Below, in pieces: positions 25,600 through 34,735 of a stretch of DNA of 64,000 bases. Made by a program: the position numbers and the translations under genes. Origin of the DNA: Candidatus Gastranaerophilales bacterium (GTDB taxonomy: Bacteria > Cyanobacteriota > Vampirovibrionia > Gastranaerophilales > Gastranaerophilaceae). How positions within the stretch are numbered: position 1 is the stretch's first letter; the number at the start of each line of letters is the position of its first letter. The notes beneath the pieces were generated by a model. That model saw only the letters and a list, made by a program, of their open reading frames with translations, was not told the origin of the DNA and ran no database searches. Location: NCBI GenBank assembly GCA_944326555.1, contig CALVEK010000015.1:1-64000 (forward strand). Direction: 5' to 3'.

Positions 25600-25767
25600 T
25601 TTATATATATACGAGAGATACAAAAGAGAATTAAGAGAGAATAAGTTTTTTATCTAATACATACACACTGACCTACCACACTAACCTACACACTTACACT
25701 TACTTACTACACACACGAGGAATCAAAAAAGATTCGACGGGAATTCATTATGAATTCCCTTTTTTTT
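25600..25767 (+). ncRNA. candidate small RNA with G-depleted ACCUA-rich segment
   Basis: No reading frame explains the strong terminator at 25739. The preceding roughly 100 bases hold an unusual, almost G-free tract (about 25655-25716) with repeated words such as ACCTACCAC, CTAACCTACAC and TTACTTACTAC, then GAGG and the terminator. Such a tract would be single-stranded. A TATATATA box near 25603 could be the promoter -10, but no clear -35 is seen. A similar design occurs on the minus strand near 50005-50130. This is an inference from composition and the terminator. Confidence 0.5.
25739..25767 (+). terminator. strong Rho-independent terminator
   Basis: A perfect 9-bp stem GGGAATTCA-TTA-TGAATTCCC is followed by eight T. 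It lies 340 bases after the nearest upstream gene, so it probably ends a non-coding transcript. Confidence 0.9.
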
Positions 25768-25854
25768 ATGCGCTGATATCGAAAAATCTTTCTAAATAAA
25801 GCAATTTTTATTTTTTTCGTGTTTTATCAAGATATTATTAAATGGAAAATTGAT

Positions 25855-26172
25855 ATGGCTATAAAAAAAATAAAAATTACCAGCACAATACCGAGTAACT
25901 TTAAACCAATATCCGAGTACAAGGGGCCTATATTAAAATTGACCCAAAAAGATAAAGAAGAAATTGCAAAATGTCAAAAGTCCATAGCTTCCTTGGAATG
26001 TGATGTATATGATATTAACAAAAAACTTTGTCAATCAGGCTTAACTTTTGGACAAAAAGAGTATTTTTATCAAAAATTGATGCATTTGGATTATCACATT
26101 GGAATATTAAAAGATGCGATAAGAGATATAAAAATCAATCGTTTACAAAAACAGGCGAAAGGTAAAGCATAA
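25855..26172 (+). CDS. small helical protein, unknown
   Basis: A 105-residue product. The ATG at 25855 (MAIKKIKITSTIPSN) is preferred over a GTG at 25819 that has no ribosome binding site. After a polar N-terminus (FKPISEYKGPILKL) the protein is predicted to be a helical hairpin rich in Lys and Leu (KDKEEIAKCQKSIASLECDV; YFYQKLMHLDYHIGILKDAI), ending in a basic tail. There is no signal peptide or membrane segment. It converges with cobO, whose terminator begins at its stop codon. The function is unknown. Confidence 0.55.
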   Translation: MAIKKIKITSTIPSNFKPISEYKGPILKLTQKDKEEIAKCQKSIASLECDVYDINKKLCQSGLTFGQKEYFYQKLMHLDYHIGILKDAIRDIKINRLQKQAKGKA

Positions 26173-26203
26173 AAAAAAGGGAGCTTTGTAACAAACCTCC
26201 CAT
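26173..26203 (-). terminator. terminator of cobO
   Basis: On the minus strand GGGAGGTTTG-TTA-CAAAGCTCCC (one internal mismatch) is followed by a run of eight T. It lies 39 bases past the cobO stop codon. Confidence 0.85.
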
Positions 26204-26241
26204 ATTTCCCCATTTCTCCGTATATTTACGTTTAAAAAACG

Positions 26242-26775
26242 TTAATATTCGATACCTTGTCTTGCCATAACACCCATATCAAAGTAGTGTTTGATTGGCT
26301 TCATTTCTGTAACCAGATGAGCCAGTGCAATAAGCTCAGGATGAGCATATCTGCCTGTAAGAACTATTTCAAGGCTTTCCGGTTTATTTAACAAAACTTC
26401 TTTAACATCTGAAACTTTAATCATATTCATTGCAACACAGATGTTGATTTCATCAAGAATAACGAGTTGATACTCACCGCTTTGAATAGCTTGTTTAGCG
26501 AGTTCCCAACCTTTTTTAGCTTCTTTGTAATCTTCCATGCAAACGTTGTGCTTGTATACAACTCTATCCATACCAAACTGGTGAACTTCCAAATTGGGTA
26601 AGAATTGACCTGCGGAAGCTATTTCGCCATAAGTAGTACCTGAATCACCTTTTGTAAATTGGATAACAAGAACTTTCCAACCATGGCCAAGCGCACGCAA
26701 AGCTAACCCTAAAGATGCTGTAGTTTTGCCTTTTCCATCACCTGTATAAATTTGGATATAGCCGTGTTCTAACAA
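26242..26775 (-). CDS. cobO: cob(I)alamin adenosyltransferase, CobO/CobA type
   Basis: A 177-residue P-loop enzyme that attaches adenosine to cobalamin (corrinoid adenosylation). The Walker A motif IYTGDGKGKTTASLGLALRA starts near residue 9, VIQFTKG follows, and VILDEINICVAMNMI is the Walker B region. The C-terminal segment TEMKPIKHYFDMGVMARQGIEY is characteristic of CobA/CobO. It is monocistronic, with its own terminator and a long AT-rich upstream region. No cobalamin-riboswitch core could be recognised upstream. It indicates B12 salvage or synthesis in this organism. Confidence 0.93.
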   Translation of the reverse strand: MLEHGYIQIYTGDGKGKTTASLGLALRALGHGWKVLVIQFTKGDSGTTYGEIASAGQFLPNLEVHQFGMDRVVYKHNVCMEDYKEAKKGWELAKQAIQSGEYQLVILDEINICVAMNMIKVSDVKEVLLNKPESLEIVLTGRYAHPELIALAHLVTEMKPIKHYFDMGVMARQGIEY

Positions 26776-27522
26776 AGTTCTGTCCTCCGATTACTATTTT
26801 TTGAGATTCTTAACTCATTCATCATTATAAATAACTTTTGAATGACTTTTATCGATTATATGGTGGAATTAAATTCCGCGACAAGATTATACTTTTAATT
26901 AAAATTGCAGACGAACAACGTCAAACAAGGACACAAACACTTCGGCCAAAAACCTTAGCCCTTGCATTGTCATATTCAAATCATCCCTCAAGATGTGTTC
27001 TTATATGAAATAAAATTTTAATTAATTTCCGAACTTGTATATACAATATTAAACCAAATTTTCTTGTCATGGGCAATTTTTGTTCCATCCATGCTTTTTA
27101 TTTTACAATTTTATTTTTGTAGTAGAGCTTTAATTGCTTATTATCAGTGTACTTTTGACAATTAATAAAAGTTTTACAATAAATTTTTAATAATTTTTAA
27201 AAAAGACTTGAAACCATGGATTAGCGTGTATTCGGTCTTAATTTAAAAAAATAATATTAGTTAAACTTTTGTAATCAAAATTTCGTTTTTAAAAATTTAA
27301 TTTCTGAAAAAGATAAATCTTTTTTTTGAAATTATTTGTTAACAAAAATTATTTAGTACAACTGCACTATATTAGCCTCTAAGGTCTTTTAAGATATGGG
27401 GTTTTGGTGTAATATAGATAATCATTGAAGATGTTTGAGAAATTTTGTTATAAGCAATGATTATGCTTGAGCAGGATTTTGAATTGATTTTTGAAAATAC
27501 AATAGCAAGCGGGAAAATTATT
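26776..27522. other. long AT-rich intergenic region
   Basis: About 700 bases between the divergent cobO and cysS genes without a credible gene. A perfect 12-bp palindrome TTGTATATACAA sits at 27035-27046 and could be an operator. I looked for a B12 riboswitch toward cobO and a T-box toward cysS and found neither consensus. Promoters for both flanking genes must lie here but cannot be placed with confidence. Confidence 0.45.
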
Positions 27523-28971
27523 ATGCTTAGAGTTTTTAATTCGTATTCGGGAAAAACTGAGGATTTTGTTCCTCTAAATGGAAATAAAGTAAATATGTAC
27601 GTATGCGGCCCAACTGTTTACGACCATCCGCATTTGGGGCATGCAAGATGTTATATTACTTGGGATGTTTTATACAGATACTTAAAATTCTTAGGATACG
27701 ATGTCAAGTATTGTCGAAACGTTACGGATGTTGATGACAAAATTTTGAATAAATCCGTAAAAGAAAATTGTACCCCTGATGAAATTGCAAAAAAATATTA
27801 TGATATTTTTTCAGAGTCAATGAAAAAACTCAATAACTTAAAGCCCGATGTTGAGCCTTTTGCGACAAAAACGCTGGGCGATATGATAAAAATGGTTAAA
27901 ACCCTTATAGAAAAAGGCTATGCTTATGAAGCAGATGGGGATGTGTATTTTAGAGTTAAAAAATTTCCTAAGTACGGTATGCTCTCAAAACAGCCAATAG
28001 ATGATTTGGAAGCAGGTGCAAGAGTAGAGGCTTCTTCAATAAAAGAAGATCCTCTTGATTTTGCTTTGTGGAAAAAGGATGAAAAATTCGGATATAAAAG
28101 TCCATGGGGTATAGGCAGACCAGGTTGGCATATAGAATGTTCTGCAATGAGCAAAAAACATCTTGCTGATGAAATTGATATCCACGCAGGCGGTGCCGAT
28201 TTGATTTTTCCTCACCACGAAAACGAAATTGCTCAGTCAGAATGTGCAAACGATTGCCAATTTGTTAAATACTGGATGCACAACGGTTTTGTTACCATAA
28301 ACAAAGAAAAAATGTCCAAGTCTTTGGGTAACTTTATTACCATAGACGGGCTTTTGGACAAATATGATGCGAATACAATAAGATTTTTTATCCTTACAAA
28401 CCATTACAGAATGCCTGTTGAATTTAATGACGAAGCACTTGCTGCTGCTCAAGCTGGTGTACAGCGTCTCAAAAATGCTGCAAGTAATGTGCTTGTATGG
28501 GTAGGCAAGGATTCTTTAATTGAAAATATCAGCTCGGAAGATACTGATGCTCTTCAAAAAGAGTTTGTTGACGCAATGAATGATGATATAAATACTTCAA
28601 AAGCTCTTGCCGTATTGTTTGATATTGCATCCAAAGCTAACAAATCAAAAGATGCTAACGATAGAGAATCTGCAGTTAAATATATTTCTCTTTTGATAAA
28701 ACTTTCAAGAGTTTTGGGCTTTGATTTTGAAAAAGTTGAACTTGACGAAAATCAATTAAAAGAAAAACTTGATAAAATTGTTGATGAATTTGATTTTATT
28801 GATGATAAATCTGCTCCTGCAAAAGAGATAATGAATAAAATTATCGAAGTCAGAAATAAGGCCAGAGCGGATAAAAACTGGGATGTGGCAGATAAAATCA
28901 GAAACACCCTTGATAAAATCAATATCGTATTAAAAGATACAAAAGACGGTACTGTTTTTGAATTGAAGTAG
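27523..28971 (+). CDS. cysS: cysteinyl-tRNA synthetase
   Basis: A 482-residue class I synthetase that charges tRNA-Cys. MYVCGPTVYDHPHLGHAR contains the zinc-binding Cys and the HIGH-type motif. Further zinc ligands lie in GWHIECSAMS and in the HHENEIAQSE segment. EKMSKSLGNFITI is the KMSKS loop. The C-terminal helical domain includes VRNKARADKNWDVADKIRN, typical of the family. An in-frame ATG at 27457 would add 22 residues not seen in the family and has no ribosome binding site, so I start at 27523. coaE follows after 31 bp in the same direction. Confidence 0.95.
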   Translation: MLRVFNSYSGKTEDFVPLNGNKVNMYVCGPTVYDHPHLGHARCYITWDVLYRYLKFLGYDVKYCRNVTDVDDKILNKSVKENCTPDEIAKKYYDIFSESMKKLNNLKPDVEPFATKTLGDMIKMVKTLIEKGYAYEADGDVYFRVKKFPKYGMLSKQPIDDLEAGARVEASSIKEDPLDFALWKKDEKFGYKSPWGIGRPGWHIECSAMSKKHLADEIDIHAGGADLIFPHHENEIAQSECANDCQFVKYWMHNGFVTINKEKMSKSLGNFITIDGLLDKYDANTIRFFILTNHYRMPVEFNDEALAAAQAGVQRLKNAASNVLVWVGKDSLIENISSEDTDALQKEFVDAMNDDINTSKALAVLFDIASKANKSKDANDRESAVKYISLLIKLSRVLGFDFEKVELDENQLKEKLDKIVDEFDFIDDKSAPAKEIMNKIIEVRNKARADKNWDVADKIRNTLDKINIVLKDTKDGTVFELK

Positions 28972-29002
28972 TTTAATTATTAACTCAAGAAAGTTGGCAG
29001 TC

Positions 29003-29593
29003 ATGTTAAAAGTAGGTCTCACAGGCAATATTGCCTCAGGAAAATCAATCGTACAAAGCTATTTTGAAAAAAAAGGTATTCCTGTAATTGATGCAGATTG
29101 GATATGCCATCGTTTGATGGACAATAATGCTGAGGTTATAGAAAAAGTCAAAAAATTGTTCGACGGTGAAGATATTTTTCTGGATGATGGACGCTTGGGT
29201 CGTCATAAGATTGGTTTAATTGTATTTGCTAATCCGGAAAAAATGGAAGCTCTTGAGGATATTTTGCATCCGCTCGTAGAAAAAAAGATACAGGAGTTTT
29301 TTGATGAGCATCAAAATGAGGATATAGTTGTAGCTTCTGTACCGCTTTTGTTTGAGGAAAATATGCAGAACCTTTTTGATAGAACTGTTCTCGTTTGTGC
29401 TGACAAAAAGATACGTCTGCAAAGGCTCATGAATAGAAACGGTTATAGTCTGGAACATGCATTGGAGAGAATTAATTCTCAGGTTTCTCAAGAAGAAAAA
29501 AGATACATGGCAGACTTTATTATCGAAAACAATAACGACTTGATAGAACTCGAGACACAAATAAGTAAGACGATTGAAAGACTCTGGACATGA
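29003..29593 (+). CDS. coaE: dephospho-CoA kinase
   Basis: A 196-residue enzyme that catalyses the last step of coenzyme A synthesis. It has the P-loop VGLTGNIASGKSIVQSYF at the N-terminus, VIDADWICHRL (conserved Asp), HPLVEKKIQEFF and VASVPLLFEENMQNLFD (the lid and CoA-binding region), and RLMNRNGYSLEHALERI, as in standard CoaE. The ATG at 29003 is chosen; a TTG three codons earlier (28994) is also possible. Its stop overlaps the next start (ATGA), so the small membrane protein downstream is translationally coupled. Confidence 0.93.
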   Translation: MLKVGLTGNIASGKSIVQSYFEKKGIPVIDADWICHRLMDNNAEVIEKVKKLFDGEDIFLDDGRLGRHKIGLIVFANPEKMEALEDILHPLVEKKIQEFFDEHQNEDIVVASVPLLFEENMQNLFDRTVLVCADKKIRLQRLMNRNGYSLEHALERINSQVSQEEKRYMADFIIENNNDLIELETQISKTIERLWT

Positions 29594-30027
29594 TAACTAA
29601 GATTTATAAAATTCCCGATAAAGTAATCTATAGAGCAATCTTTTTAATATTGATTGCTATGAATTTGAAGTATTTCTTTTTACCGATTCAAGTACCGTTC
29701 ACGATGCTCACTCAGGATTTTATATGGAAAAATAAGTTTTATTCTTCCGTTTATGACACTCGTAATGTGATAAACAAGATACCGGACTTTTTTGATGATG
29801 CAAAAACAGGTTATGCTTCTGATGTTCAGGAATCAAATGTTTTTGATTATCCCGAATCAATAAGAGCGTTTTATACAGCTCAATATGCTGTTGTACCATC
29901 GATATTACGTAATGATAATAATCAAAAATATTCAATAGGGTCGTTTGAAAAAGAAGTAAAACTACCTGCAGGATTTTCGATTGATAAAAAAATAAATAAA
30001 AATTTGTATGTATTGAAAAGATATTAA
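29590..30027 (+). CDS. small membrane protein coupled to a GT-C gene
   Basis: A 145-residue protein with one N-terminal hydrophobic segment (VIYRAIFLILIAMNLKYFF), preceded by a short basic stretch. The soluble part contains YPESIRAFYTAQYAVVPSIL and a C-terminal LPAGFSIDKKINKNLYVLKRY. It starts within the coaE stop codon and is followed 16 bases later by the GT-C membrane protein gene. Pairs of a small one-helix protein and a GT39-like membrane protein are plausible partners in lipid-linked sugar transfer, but I know of no name for this family. Confidence 0.7.
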   Translation: MITKIYKIPDKVIYRAIFLILIAMNLKYFFLPIQVPFTMLTQDFIWKNKFYSSVYDTRNVINKIPDFFDDAKTGYASDVQESNVFDYPESIRAFYTAQYAVVPSILRNDNNQKYSIGSFEKEVKLPAGFSIDKKINKNLYVLKRY

Positions 30028-30043
30028 AAATAAGGATTGAATA

Positions 30044-31363
30044 ATGATTTATGCTGCTTTTTTGATAGCACTTTTTACGGGTTTTTTGCTGGTATCTGTT
30101 ATTGATAGAGAAATGGAATTACGCTTTAGATTGCTTTTTTCCATACCCGTAGGTTTTGGAGTTAATTCTGTAATATATTTTATCAGCAGATGTCTGAATT
30201 TTTATGAATTTAAACAGTATGCGCTTTTTGAGAGTATAGTTCTCTTGGTGCTTTTGTTGATTTATTTTAATCAAGAGCGTCCTGATTTTAGCAAGCATAA
30301 ATTTGCAAGATTGAGCAAATGGTTTTATTTGCTTAATGTTTATGCTGTTTGTATATTTTTCAAGTATTTTTTATCAAATCCAATGGGTAGCTGGGATGGT
30401 TTTAGGATATGGAATATCAAGGCAGAATATCTGTTTTTGAACAGTCCTTTGTGGAAGAATGTTTTTGCTCTGCCTCATTTTATGTCTCATTGTGATTATC
30501 CGTTGTTCGTTCCTTCTTCTATTGCCAGACTTTGGCAGTATTCGGGACACCAGTCATTCCCTGCCAGTATTGTTTTCTTTTTTATTTTTACTTTCGGTCT
30601 TGTTTATCTTTTGTATCAGGCTTTGCATTACTTCAAAAGTGATAAGATTGCCATTGTAGTTTGTTCGGTGTTTATGATTTCAGATATATTTCTTGTAAAC
30701 GGAGCTTCTCAATGTGCAGATATCCCTTTGGCTTATTTCTTTTTAAGCGGAATTATTTGTTTATTTTTATATTTTAAAGGTAAAAGATTTAATACGTTGC
30801 TTTTGGGTATTTTATTGTCAGGTTTAAGTCTATGGGTAAAAAATGAAGGATTTATGTTCTTTGTTATTTACATGGCTGTTGTAATCGGCTGGATGCTATA
30901 TCAAAAGGAATGGAAAAAATCTGTTATTTCTGCAATATGTGCATTAGTTCCTGTCGGATGTTATATTGCATTCAAAAAATTTGCCAATGCACCTAATGAT
31001 TTGATTATGGGCTTTTTGGTTTTAAAATCATATAGTTTTATTTTTGATTTACACAGATATGCAGTTACTTTTAAGGTGTTTATAACCTTTGTTTTGCAGA
31101 AATTTACAATATTTCTTGCCCTTTTTATCCTTTGTATAAAAGGGTTTAGAATCAAAGATAAAGTAAAAACTCCTTTTATTTTATGCAGTTTAATTTTTGT
31201 TATGATGTGTGTCGGTTATCTTTTGGTTTATATTATGGCACCTCATGATATAAACTGGCTTGTGGAAAATTCTATGGACAGAATAATTCTTCAAGTTCTT
31301 CCGATATTTTTATTTCTTTTTGCAATATCTCTTAGAATCGGTAAACCGGATACTGTAAACTAA
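30044..31363 (+). CDS. GT-C fold membrane glycosyltransferase-like protein (GT39/ArnT-like)
   Basis: A 439-residue protein with about eleven membrane helices. Its first large loop carries MGSWDGFRIWNIKAEYLF, with an acidic residue placed like the catalytic Asp of GT-C enzymes, followed by HCDYPLFVPSSIARLW, the pattern of GT39/ArnT-like transferases that use lipid-linked sugar donors. The remainder alternates hydrophobic helices and short loops. The acceptor is unknown (possibly lipid A, a protein or a glycolipid). It follows the small membrane protein in the coaE transcript. Confidence 0.75.
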   Translation: MIYAAFLIALFTGFLLVSVIDREMELRFRLLFSIPVGFGVNSVIYFISRCLNFYEFKQYALFESIVLLVLLLIYFNQERPDFSKHKFARLSKWFYLLNVYAVCIFFKYFLSNPMGSWDGFRIWNIKAEYLFLNSPLWKNVFALPHFMSHCDYPLFVPSSIARLWQYSGHQSFPASIVFFFIFTFGLVYLLYQALHYFKSDKIAIVVCSVFMISDIFLVNGASQCADIPLAYFFLSGIICLFLYFKGKRFNTLLLGILLSGLSLWVKNEGFMFFVIYMAVVIGWMLYQKEWKKSVISAICALVPVGCYIAFKKFANAPNDLIMGFLVLKSYSFIFDLHRYAVTFKVFITFVLQKFTIFLALFILCIKGFRIKDKVKTPFILCSLIFVMMCVGYLLVYIMAPHDINWLVENSMDRIILQVLPIFLFLFAISLRIGKPDTVN

Positions 31364-31428
31364 TTACTTACTATTTTTTGGATATATGATAAAATTGTAC
31401 TGTTAAAAATAAATAAGGTATTAAAGAG

Positions 31429-32007
31429 ATGAAAAGTATTAAAAATAAAATTATAATATCGCTTTCTGCAATGATTTTGTTTGCAGGTGGGTTAGTGTCT
31501 TTTGCCAATAAACCGGCATTGGAAGCAACTGCCCCTGCAGCTCAAAAGAATGTTCAGGGTGTGGAACTGAATATTGCTGCAGCTAATGAGGCAGCCAAAA
31601 AAGCTCCTGTTTCAGAAAATATAAACGAGAATGATTATATAAAGGCAGAACCGCTTGATATAGTTGCAAATCCCGACAAATATTTGGGTAAAAAAGTTAA
31701 GTTTAGAGCTGTTTTCGATAAATTCTCCACTCTTGGTTTAGATTACAAACCGGCTTTTAGAGATTCTCAAAAATACATCTCTTTTCTTATAAAAAGAGAT
31801 GATGTAACGGATCATACAATACCCCTGTCAGAGATGAAAATTTTTATTAAAAGAACCTATGCCGAAAAATTTATTGATCTTGATTCAGGCGATGTAATAG
31901 AAGTTTACGGCAAAGTATTTTCAAATGCTTTGACAGATGCTTGGGTTGATACAGACAAGTTGGTTGTGATTACAAAAAAGAACAAAGATAAAGAGAAAAA
32001 AGCATAA
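31429..32007 (+). CDS. exported protein with an OB-like domain, unknown
   Basis: A 192-residue protein with an N-terminal signal peptide (IIISLSAMILFAGGLVSFA, cleavage likely near residue 26) and an alanine-rich linker. The conserved-looking C-terminal domain (about residues 75-180) has KYLGKKVKFRAVFDKFSTLG and GDVIEVYGKVFSNALTDAWV. The beta pattern is reminiscent of OB-fold tNA_anti-like periplasmic domains. A highly charged lysine tail ends the protein. AAAGAG precedes the start. It is separated from the GT-C gene by 65 bp and probably has its own promoter. Confidence 0.65.
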   Translation: MKSIKNKIIISLSAMILFAGGLVSFANKPALEATAPAAQKNVQGVELNIAAANEAAKKAPVSENINENDYIKAEPLDIVANPDKYLGKKVKFRAVFDKFSTLGLDYKPAFRDSQKYISFLIKRDDVTDHTIPLSEMKIFIKRTYAEKFIDLDSGDVIEVYGKVFSNALTDAWVDTDKLVVITKKNKDKEKKA

Positions 32008-32086
32008 TTTTATTGAAAAAGATATTGTGCAGTTTGTATAATGTTAGTGTGTCAAAATTTAGAAAAAGTTGCGGAGTTACCATATT

Positions 32087-34633
32087 ATGGCAGAAAATAA
32101 AAGCGATAAATCTGATAAAAAGAAGAATTACTTAACAATACACGGGCATTTTTATCAACCGCCGAGAGAAAATCCTTGGCTTGAGGCTATAGAACTTCAA
32201 GATAGTGCTCTGCCGTTTCATGATTGGAACGAGAGAGTTAATCTTGAGTGTTATAATCCAAACTCTGCTTCCAGAATTGTAGATTCCAATAACAAGGTGC
32301 TTGATATTGTGAACAACTATTCTTTGATGAGTTACAATTTTGGGCCTACTCTTTTATCTTGGATGGAAACTCATGCACCAAAGACTTATGAAAGGGTTAT
32401 CAAAGCTGATATTGCCAGCCGTGTAAAATTTTCTGGCCATGGTAATGCTATAGCACAGGTGTATAACCATATGATTATGCCTCTTGCAAATTTGCATGAT
32501 AAAATTACGCAAGTTGTTTGGGGGATAAGAGATTTTGAATACAGATTCGGCAGAATGCCCGAGGGTATGTGGCTTGCAGAAACAGCAGTTGATGACGAAA
32601 CTCTGGAGGTCCTTGTCGATAACGGTATAAAATTTACCATACTTTCTCCTTATCAAGCATTAAAATACAGAAAGATGGGTGCAAAAGAATGGACTGATGC
32701 AGGCTGGGGAAATATTGACCCTGCTAAACCATACAGATATTTTATTAAGAAAAATCCTAAGAAATTTGTTGATTTATTCTTTTATGACGGTGCTATTTCA
32801 AAGTCTGTTGCTTTTGATAATATTCTGCAAGACGGTAACAAGTTTGTTAACAGGCTCAAAGAAGGTATTTCTGATTTGAGGGGGTATCCTCAATTGATTA
32901 ACATCGGCACAGACGGAGAAAGCTACGGACACCATACAAAATTTGGTGATATGGCTTTGGCTTATGTGTTAAGAGTAAAAGCAAAAGACGCCGGTTTTAC
33001 AATAACAAATTACGCAGAATATCTTGACCGATATGGAGTTGCTGATGAGGTGGATATAAAACAGGCATCGTCTTGGAGCTGTTTCCATGGTGTTGGCAGA
33101 TGGAAAGAAGATTGCGGATGCTCTACTGGCGGTCAGCCGAGCTGGAATCAAAAATGGAGAAAACCTTTAAGAGAGGCTCTTGATTATTTAAGAGATAAAC
33201 TTACTGTTTTATATGAAAAGAAAGGCAAAAAATTCTTTACTAAAAATCCTTGGGATGTCAGAAATGAATATATAAATGTGATTTTAGACAGAAGTGAGTT
33301 GTCTATTAAAAACTTTTTCAGAAACAATTTGAAGCCTGAATGTAACGACCAAGATAAAGTAGCTGCTATGAAATTGCTTGAACTGCAAAGACAGGCAATG
33401 CTCATGTATACTAGCTGCGGATGGTTCTTTGCCGATATTTCGGGTATTGAAACTACTCAGATAATGAAATACGCAGCTCGTGCAATGCAGTTGGCTGCAA
33501 GTTTTACCGATGAGGATTTTGAAACTGAGTTTGTGAATATCCTTGCTAATGCACAAAGTAATATAAAAGAATTTGGTACAGGTGCCGATATTTACAAAAA
33601 GTTTGTTAAACCTTCTGTTGTTACCATAAAACAGATTGCAAGTCTTTGGGCAATAATGTCCTTGTATGAAGAAATGGAAGACGAAACCCGTCTTTATTGC
33701 TATGATATTAAACGTTTAAGCTACAAAACCGTTTCTAAAGGTAAAAACAGCTTGTATATTGGCCGTGTAGAGATTAAATCTCAAATAACCTTAGAAAAAT
33801 ATGATTTGATATTTGCTCTTTTAAAATATTCAGGCGGCGATTTCCACTGTGCAATTAAAGAGTATTCTTCTGCTGAAGAATTTAATGAAATACAAAAGAA
33901 TTTGACAACAACTTTTGTTAATTATCCGCTTACGGAAATAATCAGAAGCCTTGATAAGAACTTTGGTGCAGAGTATTACACCCTTAAGGATATCTTTATT
34001 GAAGAAAGAAGAAAAATCCTTAATATCATGATACAAGGCAAAACAAATAAATTCTCAGGCCTTTACAAAGATATTTATGAAGATGGCAAGGCTTCTATAT
34101 TCCACTTCAAAAATCTTGGTCTTAATCCGCCTGATGAGTTTAAAATTGCGGCAAGATATGTTCTTGGTATTGAATTTAACAAACAGTTTGAAGATGCAGA
34201 AAAAATTATTAATGAACATGATTTGCAAGAAGCAATTGATATTAATAACGAAGCTAAAATGCTTGGCGTTAAGTTAGATAAAAAGCTGGCTAACAACATC
34301 TTTACGGAAAAAATTACCGATGCAATGTATGCTTTGGCTAAAAACCCTGAAATCCACAGGATTGAGACAGTGTTGAATCTGTTTAAATATGTTGAGCTTT
34401 TGGAGCTTAGAATCGATACATCAGAATCTCAAAATACTTATTTCAACAAAATCCATGAAATTCTCGAAGAAGTTGCTTCTAACTTGGATGAGTTAAAAGA
34501 TGAGTATGACAGAAAGTTTGTACTCTTACTGTTGGAATTGGGTAACAAATTAAATATAAATACAGAGTTTTATAAAACTACATTTGACAAGGTAATGTCG
34601 CCTTTAAATGCGCATAATAAAAAGCAATCTTAA
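32087..34633 (+). CDS. GH57-family glycoside hydrolase with DUF3536
   Basis: An 848-residue cytosolic protein. The N-terminal half is a GH57 (alpha-amylase/glucanotransferase-like) domain. YLTIHGHFYQPPRENPWLE gives the conserved His, GMWLAETAVDDETLEVL provides the putative acidic nucleophile, and LINIGTDGESYGHHTKFGD the second acidic site. The C-terminal half matches the DUF3536 architecture, a helical region with AMQLAASFTDEDFETEF. Such proteins occur in Cyanobacteria and related bacteria and probably act on glycogen-like polymers. The ATG at 32087 follows CGGAG at slightly long spacing; a TTG six codons earlier is possible. Confidence 0.88.
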   Translation: MAENKSDKSDKKKNYLTIHGHFYQPPRENPWLEAIELQDSALPFHDWNERVNLECYNPNSASRIVDSNNKVLDIVNNYSLMSYNFGPTLLSWMETHAPKTYERVIKADIASRVKFSGHGNAIAQVYNHMIMPLANLHDKITQVVWGIRDFEYRFGRMPEGMWLAETAVDDETLEVLVDNGIKFTILSPYQALKYRKMGAKEWTDAGWGNIDPAKPYRYFIKKNPKKFVDLFFYDGAISKSVAFDNILQDGNKFVNRLKEGISDLRGYPQLINIGTDGESYGHHTKFGDMALAYVLRVKAKDAGFTITNYAEYLDRYGVADEVDIKQASSWSCFHGVGRWKEDCGCSTGGQPSWNQKWRKPLREALDYLRDKLTVLYEKKGKKFFTKNPWDVRNEYINVILDRSELSIKNFFRNNLKPECNDQDKVAAMKLLELQRQAMLMYTSCGWFFADISGIETTQIMKYAARAMQLAASFTDEDFETEFVNILANAQSNIKEFGTGADIYKKFVKPSVVTIKQIASLWAIMSLYEEMEDETRLYCYDIKRLSYKTVSKGKNSLYIGRVEIKSQITLEKYDLIFALLKYSGGDFHCAIKEYSSAEEFNEIQKNLTTTFVNYPLTEIIRSLDKNFGAEYYTLKDIFIEERRKILNIMIQGKTNKFSGLYKDIYEDGKASIFHFKNLGLNPPDEFKIAARYVLGIEFNKQFEDAEKIINEHDLQEAIDINNEAKMLGVKLDKKLANNIFTEKITDAMYALAKNPEIHRIETVLNLFKYVELLELRIDTSESQNTYFNKIHEILEEVASNLDELKDEYDRKFVLLLLELGNKLNINTEFYKTTFDKVMSPLNAHNKKQS

Positions 34634-34669
34634 ATATCTTAATATATGGTATTAAAAAGGGCAATTTGC

Positions 34670-34697
34670 TTGTGTTTTAATCGTGGCGTGCTACAAT
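34670..34697 (+). promoter_or_regulatory. probable promoter of the OFOR operon
   Basis: TTGTGT (34670-34675) and TACAAT (34692-34697), with a 16-bp spacer, lie about 40 bases before the ferredoxin-subunit start. It is the best sigma70-like match in the 100-bp gap. Confidence 0.5.
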
Positions 34698-34735
34698 TAG
34701 AGTAGGTAAAGTAGTAGTTTAATATCGAGAAAAAC

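Noticed and set aside
25650-25720. CRISPR-like or tandem-repeat array in the CA-rich tract
   Set aside because: The words ACCTAC and ACACTT recur irregularly without fixed repeat or spacer lengths.
26776-27456. Cobalamin riboswitch before cobO or T-box before cysS
   Set aside because: I could not find the conserved B12-box or the T-box TGGNACCGCG core on the relevant strands.
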